DNA from: an uncultured Flavobacteriaceae bacterium
GTDB lineage: Bacteria; Bacteroidota; Bacteroidia; Flavobacteriales; Flavobacteriaceae
Length of the DNA stretch: 64,000 nt
Direction of reading: 5' to 3'
Assembly: GCA_947494565.1 (NCBI GenBank)
Contig: CANLVG010000010.1
Location: 1 to 64,000, forward strand
The notes beneath the pieces were generated by a model, which did not search any database, had not been told where the DNA came from, and saw only the letters and a list, made by a program, of their open reading frames with translations. This document shows, piece after piece, positions 10,466 to 18,522 of the stretch (positions are counted from its first letter, which is position 1; each line of letters begins with the position of its first letter). The position numbers and the translations under genes were made by a program.

Positions 10466-12004
10466 TTATTCCCATTCTATCGTTGCTGGTGGTTTGGAAC
10501 TAATATCATATACGACACGATTCACTCCAGGGACTTTATTGATAATGTCATTTGACGTTTTTTGTAAAAATTCATAGGGTAAATTTACCCAATCCGCCGT
10601 CATGCCATCCGTACTTTCCACTGCTCGTAAAGCTACACATTTTTCGTAAGTACGTTCGTCACCCATGACTCCTACGCTGTTCACTGGCAATAACATGGCG
10701 CCGGCCTGCCAAACTTTGTCGTATAATCCCCAGTCGCGTAATCCTTGAATAAAAATATGATCCACTTCCTGTAAGATCGCTACTTTTTCACGAGTTATAT
10801 CCCCGAGTATGCGAATGGCCAATCCTGGACCTGGAAACGGATGCCTTCCCAATCGCTCATCACCTACCTCCATACTTTTACCTACGCGCCGCACTTCGTC
10901 TTTGAAGAGCATTTTGAGTGGTTCTACCACTTGCAATTTCATGAAATCGGGTAATCCCCCAACGTTATGGTGGCTCTTGATGGTAGCCGACGGGCCTCCC
11001 GTACCGGAAACCGATTCGATTACATCAGGATAAATCGTACCCTGTGCCAACCATTTGGCATCTTCAACTAGATGTGCCTCGTCATCAAATACCTCAATGA
11101 ACACCCGACCTATGGTCTTTCGTTTGGTTTCGGGGTCACTTTCCCCTGCCAAGGCATCCAAAAAGCGTGCCGAAGCGTCTACTCCCTTTACGTTGAGGCC
11201 CATGCCTTCGTACTGTTCTAAAACATCGGTAAACTCATTTTTACGCAATAATCCATTATTGACAAAAATGCAATGCAAGTTTTTGCCAATGGCTTTGTGT
11301 AATAAGACGGCCGCAACCGTAGAATCTACTCCGCCTGAAAGTCCTAAAATCACTTTGTCATCCCCAATCTTTTCCTTGAGCTCGGCAACAGTGGTTTCGA
11401 CAAAGGCATCGGGCGTCCAGGTTTGTTTTAAGCCCGCAATATGCACCAAGAAATTTTCAAGTAATTGTTTGCCTTGCGAACTGTGATATACCTCAGGATG
11501 GAACTGAATACAATAGGTGTCTTCCCCATCAAATTTGAAAGCCGCGTTTTTGACATCATTGGTACTTGCCAAAAGCGTAGTATCCTCCGGAAGTTGTTTG
11601 ATCGTATCGGCATGGCTCATCCAAACTTGTGACCCTTCTGTAATCTCATAAAAAAAGGGCTCCGTACTCGAAATCGCTGTTAAATTTGCACGACCGTACT
11701 CACGCGTATTCGATTTTTCAACATTGCCACCATTGAAATGCGCCAAGTATTGCGCCCCATAGCAAACCCCCAGTAAGGGTATCTTACCCTTGATTTGCGA
11801 AAGATCCGGATGTGGGGCATCATCGGCACGAACCGAAAAAGGCGAGCCCGAAAGAATGACCGCTTTGTACTCCGATACATCTTCGGGAAGCTTGTTGAAA
11901 GGTTTGATTTCGGAAAAAATATTCAGCTCACGAACACGTCTACCGATGAGTTGGGTGTATTGGGAACCGAAGTCTAGAATCAGGACTTTGTTTTGCATGG
12001 GCAA
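10466..12004 (-). CDS. guaA: GMP synthase (glutamine-hydrolysing)
   Basis: GuaA converts XMP to GMP using ATP and glutamine. The N-terminal amidotransferase domain has GVCYGAQ and the [11 protein letters not shown] His/Glu motif. The central ATP pyrophosphatase domain carries the P-loop [11 protein letters not shown]. The C-terminal dimerisation domain ends in the characteristic KPPATIEWE. Length is 512 residues. The start may be this ATG or the one at 11998 ([16 protein letters not shown]), which aligns better with homologues. It heads the minus-strand run that continues into the LysM protein, OsmC and DUF922 genes. Confidence 0.98.
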   Translation of the reverse strand: MPMQNKVLILDFGSQYTQLIGRRVRELNIFSEIKPFNKLPEDVSEYKAVILSGSPFSVRADDAPHPDLSQIKGKIPLLGVCYGAQYLAHFNGGNVEKSNTREYGRANLTAISSTEPFFYEITEGSQVWMSHADTIKQLPEDTTLLASTNDVKNAAFKFDGEDTYCIQFHPEVYHSSQGKQLLENFLVHIAGLKQTWTPDAFVETTVAELKEKIGDDKVILGLSGGVDSTVAAVLLHKAIGKNLHCIFVNNGLLRKNEFTDVLEQYEGMGLNVKGVDASARFLDALAGESDPETKRKTIGRVFIEVFDDEAHLVEDAKWLAQGTIYPDVIESVSGTGGPSATIKSHHNVGGLPDFMKLQVVEPLKMLFKDEVRRVGKSMEVGDERLGRHPFPGPGLAIRILGDITREKVAILQEVDHIFIQGLRDWGLYDKVWQAGAMLLPVNSVGVMGDERTYEKCVALRAVESTDGMTADWVNLPYEFLQKTSNDIINKVPGVNRVVYDISSKPPATIEWE

Positions 12005-12196
12005 AAATAGGAAAATCGAAAATTTGGGAAAGGGTTCTTGAAGGTTATTTACGAGAGGTTTTTAACAAAAAACGTTGATCGACTTCTTCCGTCTGAACAA
12101 GGCCCAAAAATTCAGGGTGGGCCTGTTACCCAATAAATGGTTTAAAAATGACCCTAATTACAAAGAAACCGTATCTTTAAACAAAGCCAAACCCAT

Positions 12197-14056
12197 ATGA
12201 AATCCAAAATAGTATTTTGGTTATTGGTTGTTTGTGTCGTATCTCCCCCGCTCTGTGCCCAGCAAAATCAAAAACTGGATAGCCTACTCACGCTATATCA
12301 AAATTTGGATGATGGCATACGCAAATACGAGGTACTTGCCCAAGCCCATGAATTAACTTTATACAATGACATCGATGCCGCTAAGAACTATGTTGATCTA
12401 AGCGTAAAACTGGCAAGACAGCTAGATTATAAAAAGGGTATTGCGCAGTCAAACTACAACCTAGGGGTCTACTACAACAATATTGGTAAAAAGGATTCCG
12501 CCTTTGCATCCTACAAAAAATCATTACAACAATATATCGCAATCAAGGATATTTCGGGAGAAACGGCCGTTAGACATGGTCTTGCTATTCTCAAGTTTGC
12601 TGAATCGGATTATGATAAGGCCCTTAACCTAATTGAAGAGAATATTGAGATTCAAAGCGTTCAAAGACCTATCGATTCCAGTCGCTTGGCCTCATCATTT
12701 TATTTAAAAGGATATACGCAGGTAAAAAAGGCAAATTATAAGGTTGCCCTCGTCGAGACGTTGAAAGCATTAAAAATTTTCGAAAGAATTGCCCAACCGG
12801 ACCGAGAGGCAGACGCCATTGCCCTTCTTGGGGAAATAGAATATCATCTGGGCAATATAGACCAGTCTTTGGAATATGATAAAAAATCTTTGGCGATTTA
12901 TAGACGTATTAATGACAAATTTTATGAGGCGGAATCGATGCTCACCATAGCCGACACCTATATGGAAATAAAAGAGTATGATACGGCCATGGACTACCTA
13001 AATGACGCCCTACCATTAGCCCGTGAAATTCAGAGCCCATCGATTGAGACCATGATTTTGGGCGCTCTTGGAGATATTGCTACTGAGAAGGGGGAGTATT
13101 ACAAGGCAATAAGTTATATCAAGGCCTCCACAAAAATTTCAAAGGAAGCCAAAAGACCCGCAATTTTAGGTGAAAACTGGCTGTCAACCAGTTTGTTCTA
13201 TAGCAAGGTGAACCAGCCCAAAATAGCAATCCAATATTTAGATAGTACACTTCAAAATGCAAAATCAACAGGGAACAAAGATTTATTGCAAAGGGCTTAT
13301 TTTGATGGATCGAAACTATATAGCGAATTGGGAAACCATAAGCAAGCCTATGCGTATTATGTGGATTTCCACAACATCTCGGACAGCATTCTAAATTCAG
13401 ACAAGTCAAAGCAAATTGAAGAACTTCGATCCAAATTCGACACCGAAAAAAAAGAACAGCAGATTGTTCTTCAAGAAAAAGAAATCACCGTTTTGGAGCA
13501 ACAAGCATCCATAAGCAACCTTCAGCGCATTTTGATGGGTATCGGTTTACTTCTTTCCCTTATCGGCTTTTATGCCATTCGCCAAAAAATGAAACGCAAC
13601 AGACTTGAAAAAGAAAAAGTCGATGCTGAACTGGAATTCAAGAAGAAAGAACTGACCACCCATGCGCTAAACCTTGCCCGAAAAAACGAAACGCTGGAAA
13701 ACTTGAAGTTAAAAGCGCAGGAACTCAAGGAAAAAGAAAACATGGGTGAAGGTTACAATCAATTGATCCGCTCCATCAACTTTGATTTACAAGATGATAA
13801 TAATTGGGAAAACTTTTCACGTTATTTCGAGGAAGTCCACAAAGACTTTAATAGCAATGTGAAAAATAAATACCCTGGTGTGACCTCAAATGAATTGCGT
13901 CTTTTGGCGCTTCTAAAGATGAATCTTTCCTCTAAGGAAATTGCGAATATCCTCAATATTTCTGGCGAAGGCATCAAAAAAGCGAGATACCGATTACGAA
14001 AAAAAATGGATCTCACTACGGAAGATTCCTTACAAGACCTTGTATTAAACCTTTGA
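12197..14056 (+). CDS. TPR-repeat membrane-anchored HTH regulator (copy 1)
   Basis: The 619-residue protein has a Sec signal (to about residue 22, CAQQ), about ten TPR units in the periplasmic part (for example YNLGVYYNNIGKKDSAFASY, YFDGSKLYSELGNHKQAYAY), a transmembrane helix (RILMGIGLLLSLIGFYAI), a basic and charged coiled coil (KMKRNRLEKEKVDAELEFKK), and a C-terminal LuxR-like helix-turn-helix (LLKMNLSSKEIANILNIS...GIKKARYRLRKKM). This layout is a known Bacteroidota signalling type in which the TPRs sense outside the membrane and the HTH acts on DNA or a partner. The target is unknown. It lies 36 bp upstream of a paralogue with which it shares an almost identical 3' segment. Confidence 0.88.
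   Translation: MKSKIVFWLLVVCVVSPPLCAQQNQKLDSLLTLYQNLDDGIRKYEVLAQAHELTLYNDIDAAKNYVDLSVKLARQLDYKKGIAQSNYNLGVYYNNIGKKDSAFASYKKSLQQYIAIKDISGETAVRHGLAILKFAESDYDKALNLIEENIEIQSVQRPIDSSRLASSFYLKGYTQVKKANYKVALVETLKALKIFERIAQPDREADAIALLGEIEYHLGNIDQSLEYDKKSLAIYRRINDKFYEAESMLTIADTYMEIKEYDTAMDYLNDALPLAREIQSPSIETMILGALGDIATEKGEYYKAISYIKASTKISKEAKRPAILGENWLSTSLFYSKVNQPKIAIQYLDSTLQNAKSTGNKDLLQRAYFDGSKLYSELGNHKQAYAYYVDFHNISDSILNSDKSKQIEELRSKFDTEKKEQQIVLQEKEITVLEQQASISNLQRILMGIGLLLSLIGFYAIRQKMKRNRLEKEKVDAELEFKKKELTTHALNLARKNETLENLKLKAQELKEKENMGEGYNQLIRSINFDLQDDNNWENFSRYFEEVHKDFNSNVKNKYPGVTSNELRLLALLKMNLSSKEIANILNISGEGIKKARYRLRKKMDLTTEDSLQDLVLNL
13565..13980 (+). repeat. Direct repeat unit 1 within paralogous regulators
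   Basis: The segment encoding the transmembrane end, coiled coil and HTH of copy 1 reappears 1890 bp downstream (15455-15870). The first 280 bases are almost identical, with a few silent or near-silent changes; identity then falls gradually. The 5' halves of the two genes are not alike at DNA level, which points to gene conversion or a recent partial exchange. Confidence 0.85.
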
Positions 14057-14092
14057 AAACCACGCTTACTAAGCCAGTCAAATAGATAAGCC

Positions 14093-15946
14093 ATGAAAGA
14101 TCTGATACTTTTTTTTCTTCTGATTTCGTTGTTTATTCCAAAAAATGTACTACCGCAGCAAAAAAGAAATATAGATAGTTTGCAAAAGGCATATCGGCAA
14201 ATGCCCAACGACACTTCAAAAGTTGGGATACTTAGCGAACTGTATTACGGCACGTATCATAATGACCTAGATTTGGCCGAAAAGTATGCAAGGGAAAGTC
14301 TAAGACTTTCCGAAAAATTGGACTATCCAATGGGAGTTGCCCAATCACTCTATATGATGGGCAGTTTTCATAACACCCAGATAAACAATGATTCAGCCGA
14401 AGTTTATCTAAAAAAAGCATTTGCGTTGTATAGTGAATTGGACTATGAAAGAGGAATATTTATTTCCAATCATCTTATGGGAGCCATTGCCAACCGGTTA
14501 GGCAGGTATCAGAAGGCATTGGAAATTTTTACAACGTGCATCGAAAACCGAATCAAAGTAGGGGATTCCATGAAGCTTGCCGGAACTTATATCCACCGAT
14601 CCAATGTTCACGAAAACATGGGCAATCATAGAATCGCGTATAATGACGTTCTATCGGCACTGGAGATTTACAATGAAATCGATCAGCCCCTATGGAAGGC
14701 AGATGCGCTCTATCAATTAGGTGTTTTGGACGCTATTTTCAAAAACTATGAGAAAGCAGCGGACTACAGCGTTCAAGCGTTCAAGATATATGAGCAATAT
14801 GGTGACAAAAAATTTATGGGCACCTCAGCCAATGGTATTGGGGCGTACTATCTTAAATTGGGAGAATTTGAAAAAGCCATTACGTATTTAAATAAAAGTA
14901 TTTCACTCTGTAAAGAAGTGAATTTAGCTGCCTTTGAAGGGGCTGCCAAAAGGCACTTAGGTATGGTATACATGAAACAAAAAAAATACAACGAGGGCAT
15001 AGCCACCTTAAAAGATGCTTTAGCTGTAAATAGGAAATCAGGCCCTCCTATTCAATTGGTCAGTTCATTAAAGGCTATTGGTCAGGCACATAATGAAATC
15101 AATGACCCAAAGCAGGCACTGATTTATTTTAATGAAGCCATAACAATACAAGAAGAAAAAGCTATAGATGGTAACCCTGCAGAGTTTTATGAAGGCAAAG
15201 CAAAATCATTGGAACTTTTAAAAGACTACAAAGGTGCTTTTGCCAGTTTCAAAAAATTCAAAATTCTAAATGATAGTGTATTCAATTCAAACAAGGTAAA
15301 ACAAATCGAAGAATTAAGAACCATTTACGATACTGAGAAAAAAGAACGGCAAATTGCATTTCAAGAAAAAGAAATAACGGTTTTGGAACAAAAGGCTGAA
15401 ATCAGTAACCTGCAAAAATTATTGATGGGCATTGGTCTTTTACTTTCGCTAATTGGCTTTTATGCCATTCGCCAAAAAATGAAACGCAACAGACTTGAAA
15501 AAGAAAAAGTCGATGCTGAACTGGAATTCAAGAAGAAAGAACTGACCACCCATGCCCTAAACCTAGCCCGTAAAAATGAAACGTTGGAAAACTTGAAGTT
15601 AAAAGCGCAGGAACTCAAGGAAAAAGAAAACATGGGTGCGGGATACAACCAATTGATCCGCTCCATCAACTTTGATTTACAAGATGATAATAATTGGGAA
15701 AACTTTTCACGTTATTTTGAGGAAGTACACAAAGACTTCAATAGCAGGGTCAAATCAAAATACCCCCAAGTTACGTCAAATGAATTGCGCCTTTTGGCGC
15801 TTTTAAAGATGAATCTTTCCTCTAAGGAGATTGCGAATATCCTCAATATTTCCCCCGAAGGGATAAAAAAAGCACGTTATCGCCTTCGTAAAAAGCTGGA
15901 CTTGTCCACCGAAGACTCTTTACAAGATTTGGTGCTAAGCCTTTGA
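14093..15946 (+). CDS. TPR-repeat membrane-anchored HTH regulator (copy 2)
   Basis: This 617-residue paralogue has the same order as its neighbour: a signal peptide (ending LPQQ), TPR repeats, a transmembrane helix (LMGIGLLLSLIGFYAIRQ), a coiled coil and a LuxR-like HTH (SSKEIANILNISPEGIKK). The sensor half has diverged strongly (different TPR sequence), while the region from the transmembrane helix to the HTH is nearly identical even at DNA level. This suggests two sensors feeding the same output. The next plus-strand gene is the CDC-like cytolysin, 237 bp on, separated by a likely terminator; regulation of that gene by this pair is possible but only inferred. Confidence 0.88.
   Translation: MKDLILFFLLISLFIPKNVLPQQKRNIDSLQKAYRQMPNDTSKVGILSELYYGTYHNDLDLAEKYARESLRLSEKLDYPMGVAQSLYMMGSFHNTQINNDSAEVYLKKAFALYSELDYERGIFISNHLMGAIANRLGRYQKALEIFTTCIENRIKVGDSMKLAGTYIHRSNVHENMGNHRIAYNDVLSALEIYNEIDQPLWKADALYQLGVLDAIFKNYEKAADYSVQAFKIYEQYGDKKFMGTSANGIGAYYLKLGEFEKAITYLNKSISLCKEVNLAAFEGAAKRHLGMVYMKQKKYNEGIATLKDALAVNRKSGPPIQLVSSLKAIGQAHNEINDPKQALIYFNEAITIQEEKAIDGNPAEFYEGKAKSLELLKDYKGAFASFKKFKILNDSVFNSNKVKQIEELRTIYDTEKKERQIAFQEKEITVLEQKAEISNLQKLLMGIGLLLSLIGFYAIRQKMKRNRLEKEKVDAELEFKKKELTTHALNLARKNETLENLKLKAQELKEKENMGAGYNQLIRSINFDLQDDNNWENFSRYFEEVHKDFNSRVKSKYPQVTSNELRLLALLKMNLSSKEIANILNISPEGIKKARYRLRKKLDLSTEDSLQDLVLSL
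15455..15870 (+). repeat. Direct repeat unit 2 within paralogous regulators
   Basis: The partner of 13565-13980, at an offset of 1890 bp. Long exact blocks include the stretch from the codons for KMKRNRLEKEKVDAELEFKK through ELTTHA, and the codons for LIRSINFDLQDDNNWENFSR. Confidence 0.85.
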
Positions 15947-15993
15947 AGTAAGGCGCTACCGAGCCTGTCTACCTTTTGTCCTCGAATTAATTT

Positions 15994-16028
15994 AGGGGTG
16001 TCCACCTCTTGTCCACCCTCTTTTTTTT
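15994..16028 (+). terminator. Likely terminator after the TPR regulators
   Basis: AGGGGTG pairs with CACCCTC around a short loop and is followed by eight T residues (16021-16028). The stem is modest, but the T-tract and position 48 bp after the stop of the second regulator support a terminator. Confidence 0.5.
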
Positions 16029-16048
16029 ACTTCCTAAAACCTACACTC

Positions 16049-16056
16049 TAGGTTTG
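16049..16056 (+). promoter_or_regulatory. -7 promoter element of the cytolysin gene
   Basis: TAGGTTTG matches the Bacteroidota -7 consensus TAnnTTTG at every fixed base. No clear TTG -33 element lies 17-23 bp upstream (a T-run is there), so an activator may be needed. Transcription would begin near 16062, giving a leader of about 120 nt that contains the inverted repeats described separately. Confidence 0.4.
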
Positions 16057-16057
16057 T

Positions 16058-16174
16058 GGTGTCATTGAAAAACAATCTAGACAATGACAACCGTTTTGTG
16101 GTCTTACTCGATGAGGAACTGCAGTCTAACAATCGAGTAAGTCACACAAAAGGTATCTCGTTTAACCACAAAAC
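16058..16174 (+). promoter_or_regulatory. Nested inverted repeats in the cytolysin leader
   Basis: Three pairings can be read directly. GGTGTCATTG (16058-16067) pairs with CAATGACAACC (16082-16092). TTTTGTGGTCTTACTCGAT (16094-16112) pairs with the arm 16132-16151, with exact matches TTTTGTG and CTTACTCGAT at its two ends. GTTTTGTGG (16093-16101) also pairs exactly with CCACAAAAC (16166-16174), ten bases before the ATG at 16184. The second and third pairings compete for the same bases. This could be a translational or transcriptional switch in RNA, or a set of protein-binding dyads. Confidence 0.6.
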
Positions 16175-16183
16175 AATAGCATC

Positions 16184-18112
16184 ATGAAAACACAAAACAG
16201 ATTTTTCAGCAAACTGATTACTTTCACTCTTATATTACTTGGGCTTGCCTGTAGTAAGGATGACCCCGTGGAACCAGGTCCAGGTCCGACCCCAGAGGTT
16301 ACTACTTTTGAAGACGTTATCAAACTTGGCGGTGATACGGAATCATTCCCGACCTCAAGGAACGAAGTCACCAAAGACACCCTATCGGTAAAAACTGAAA
16401 ATCCTACCGAAACGAACGAAAATGGAGAGAATGTTACCAAGCGTTACATCTGTACCAAAAGAAGTGTTAGTGTCACCGACGGTAATGGTGAGTTTCCATT
16501 ATTCGATACGAACGCGGAAGTCATTTTCCCAGGAGCCCTACTTCAAGGAAAAACCTTGAATGAAACGACTCCCGCGCCCATAGTGGTCAAAAGGGCCGGA
16601 GGTACGATTTCCTACAACCTCAACGATGGTAACGCACAGTCTTTTTTTAAAGTCGATGAGGTCAAAAAAAGTAGCATCCAAAACGGAATGAACCGAATCA
16701 TAGCAGGCAGTCAAGCGCTTCCCGATAATTTCGCACTTGAGATATTTCAAGTAGAATCGGAGAAGGAATTGGCTCTGGAAATGGGCATAAAAGTAGAGAC
16801 CTTTGCCTCCAAAGTCAAAAGCAACATGTCTTTCAGTTCCGGGAAAAGCTACAATAGAACCCTGGTAAAACTCACGCAGAAGTTCTATGACATGAGTTTT
16901 GATCTACCTACAAGTCTCGATGAGATTTTCGATGAAAGTGTTACCCCCGAAAATCTGGCCACCTATGTTCAAGCCGATAATCCCGCCACATTTATATCAT
17001 CGGTGGTGTATGGAAGGATTTTTTATATGCTTGTGGAGTCCACCTCAAGCCGACAAGAGATGGAGGCCAAACTTAGCGCTACCTACGAAGGTGTGACTGT
17101 AGGCGTCAGTGGTGAGGTCAAGGCGAGTGCTCTTGAAGAATTGAAAGATGTGAAAATCAAAGTTATTGCCTACGGGGGTAATGGTAGTTCGAAATTGGTT
17201 GGCGAAACCAACATTCAGCGTATTGCGGAGCTCTTAGATGAGACGAACGACATACGTTCCGGCCTCCCATTGTCATACGTAGTTCGAAGTGTAGAACGTC
17301 CGGACAAGGTCGTCGGAACGAATATCTCAACCGAACTCGAAGTGGTTGACTGCGAGTTGAAAGGCACTTTGCCACCCGAAAGCTATCTAGCTTTGGTCGA
17401 TCTTTTTGATGATGGAATTGGTGCAGCCGCTCAAATTGACGGACCCAATGCAGTGTTCTATAACAAAGCAGGTACTAAATACGCTTGGTACAATGTAGAT
17501 TTAGGCCAGGTACTGGGTGTCTTCGACATCAAGGACCCCAGTGGTCCGCTAGGGGTATCTTCCTTCGATTCGGTTGGCGCGGCGGTTAATATTGCTGATG
17601 GCAAAATACATATTTATGACGAAACTGGGCTTTTAGGTGAGATATTCAGCTATAAAGCCTGTAACTGTAATGGTACTGAAATACCTACAATCTTGCCTAT
17701 TGGAGCCTACAATACGAATTCCCAAGGTGAGAACATCAAATATCCTGTAAATTCCATGTTTGGTGATTCACCATTTCCTTTCGCCGGTGACGGGTTTATA
17801 GCTGCGTCAAGGTACTTTGAAAACAGGTCTTCCGATGGTGCCAACATCGTTCATTTCTTCGGAAAACCAGGGAATGAATATGCCGGTTACTATGGAGACG
17901 GAACTTGGGCTGATAAAAATGATGTCAATAACTGGGGAGATGCAAGTCAAACGCACTTCGAAAGAATCGGAGCGGCCTGTCGAATCGCCATTGGAGGAAA
18001 TAGCAATATTAGGCAACTCTTCTTTAACCAGGATGGCACTGAATTTACTATCTGGAATCCTCTTGCCCAAGATTCAGAAAAAGAATTTTCCGCACCTTGG
18101 GTAATTAATTAA
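16184..18112 (+). CDS. CDC-like (thiol-activated cytolysin superfamily) lipoprotein with propeller-like C-terminus
   Basis: The 642-residue protein has a lipoprotein signal (LLGLACSKDD, Cys23). Residues about 100-390 match domains 1-3 of cholesterol-dependent cytolysins: NAEVIFPGALLQGKTL (110-125), YNRTLVKLTQKFYDMSFDLP (223-242), FISSVVYGRIFYMLVESTSS (270-289, compare VAYGRTVYVKLETSSKS in perfringolysin), the AYGGNG turn (329-334) and LPLSYVVRSV (361-370). The family forms ring-shaped membrane pores. Domain 4 with its Trp-rich undecapeptide is absent. Residues about 395-642 contain four similar units, IGAAAQI (412), VGAAVNI (464), FIAASRY (538) and IGAACRI (594), each followed by an aromatic-G-aromatic strand such as VFYNKAGTKYAWY or LFFNQDGTEFTIW, as in hemopexin four-bladed propellers. 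Pore formation and the targeting role of the tail are inferred. Confidence 0.85.
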   Translation: MKTQNRFFSKLITFTLILLGLACSKDDPVEPGPGPTPEVTTFEDVIKLGGDTESFPTSRNEVTKDTLSVKTENPTETNENGENVTKRYICTKRSVSVTDGNGEFPLFDTNAEVIFPGALLQGKTLNETTPAPIVVKRAGGTISYNLNDGNAQSFFKVDEVKKSSIQNGMNRIIAGSQALPDNFALEIFQVESEKELALEMGIKVETFASKVKSNMSFSSGKSYNRTLVKLTQKFYDMSFDLPTSLDEIFDESVTPENLATYVQADNPATFISSVVYGRIFYMLVESTSSRQEMEAKLSATYEGVTVGVSGEVKASALEELKDVKIKVIAYGGNGSSKLVGETNIQRIAELLDETNDIRSGLPLSYVVRSVERPDKVVGTNISTELEVVDCELKGTLPPESYLALVDLFDDGIGAAAQIDGPNAVFYNKAGTKYAWYNVDLGQVLGVFDIKDPSGPLGVSSFDSVGAAVNIADGKIHIYDETGLLGEIFSYKACNCNGTEIPTILPIGAYNTNSQGENIKYPVNSMFGDSPFPFAGDGFIAASRYFENRSSDGANIVHFFGKPGNEYAGYYGDGTWADKNDVNNWGDASQTHFERIGAACRIAIGGNSNIRQLFFNQDGTEFTIWNPLAQDSEKEFSAPWVIN

Positions 18113-18133
18113 GCATTAATTTGAGTTCGTCAT

Positions 18134-18162
18134 AAAGCCCCGACCTTGTGTTGGGGCTTTTT
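18134..18162 (+). terminator. Rho-independent terminator after the cytolysin gene
   Basis: AAAGCCCCGAC and GTTGGGGCTTT form an 11-bp stem (one G-U pair) around the loop CTTGT and run into five T residues, 22 bp after the stop codon. The rest of 18113-18522 is AT-rich; I see no gene and no convincing TAnnTTTG element in it. Confidence 0.9.
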
Positions 18163-18522
18163 GCACCACGTGTATTCGATCAAAAATTATGTGTGGTTTT
18201 TATTTAGATAACTTCTTTTAAAATACTGAATTAGAATTATTTAAATCGATTCCTACAAAAATAAAATTGTACCTATTTTTATAGCTTATAGTTATTTACA
18301 CTAGTTCAAAATTGTAAGCATTAACGCATATTTATTAGTTCTTTAACAACATCGCTTTTAAAATAACCTGTACTTGTCACCTCAAAACCAAACCAAATAC
18401 TCTTGAAATTGTGTCTTTCCAGTCGTAAAAAAATAAACCAGAACAAACACTCATTATCTTTTTTCTCCGTTCTTAAGTGTAACAGGGAACGGTAATTTTA
18501 CGAACCGAAAACACCAACCAAT

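Noticed and set aside
11055-11486. 143-codon plus-strand frame
   Set aside because: Antisense to guaA; Ser/Pro/Thr-rich composition is typical of a shadow frame and there is no promoter or homology signal.
16094-16151. Integron attC site or invertible promoter
   Set aside because: The core-site sequences expected at attC ends are absent, no recombinase gene is near, and a 19-base interval is too short for a typical inverton.
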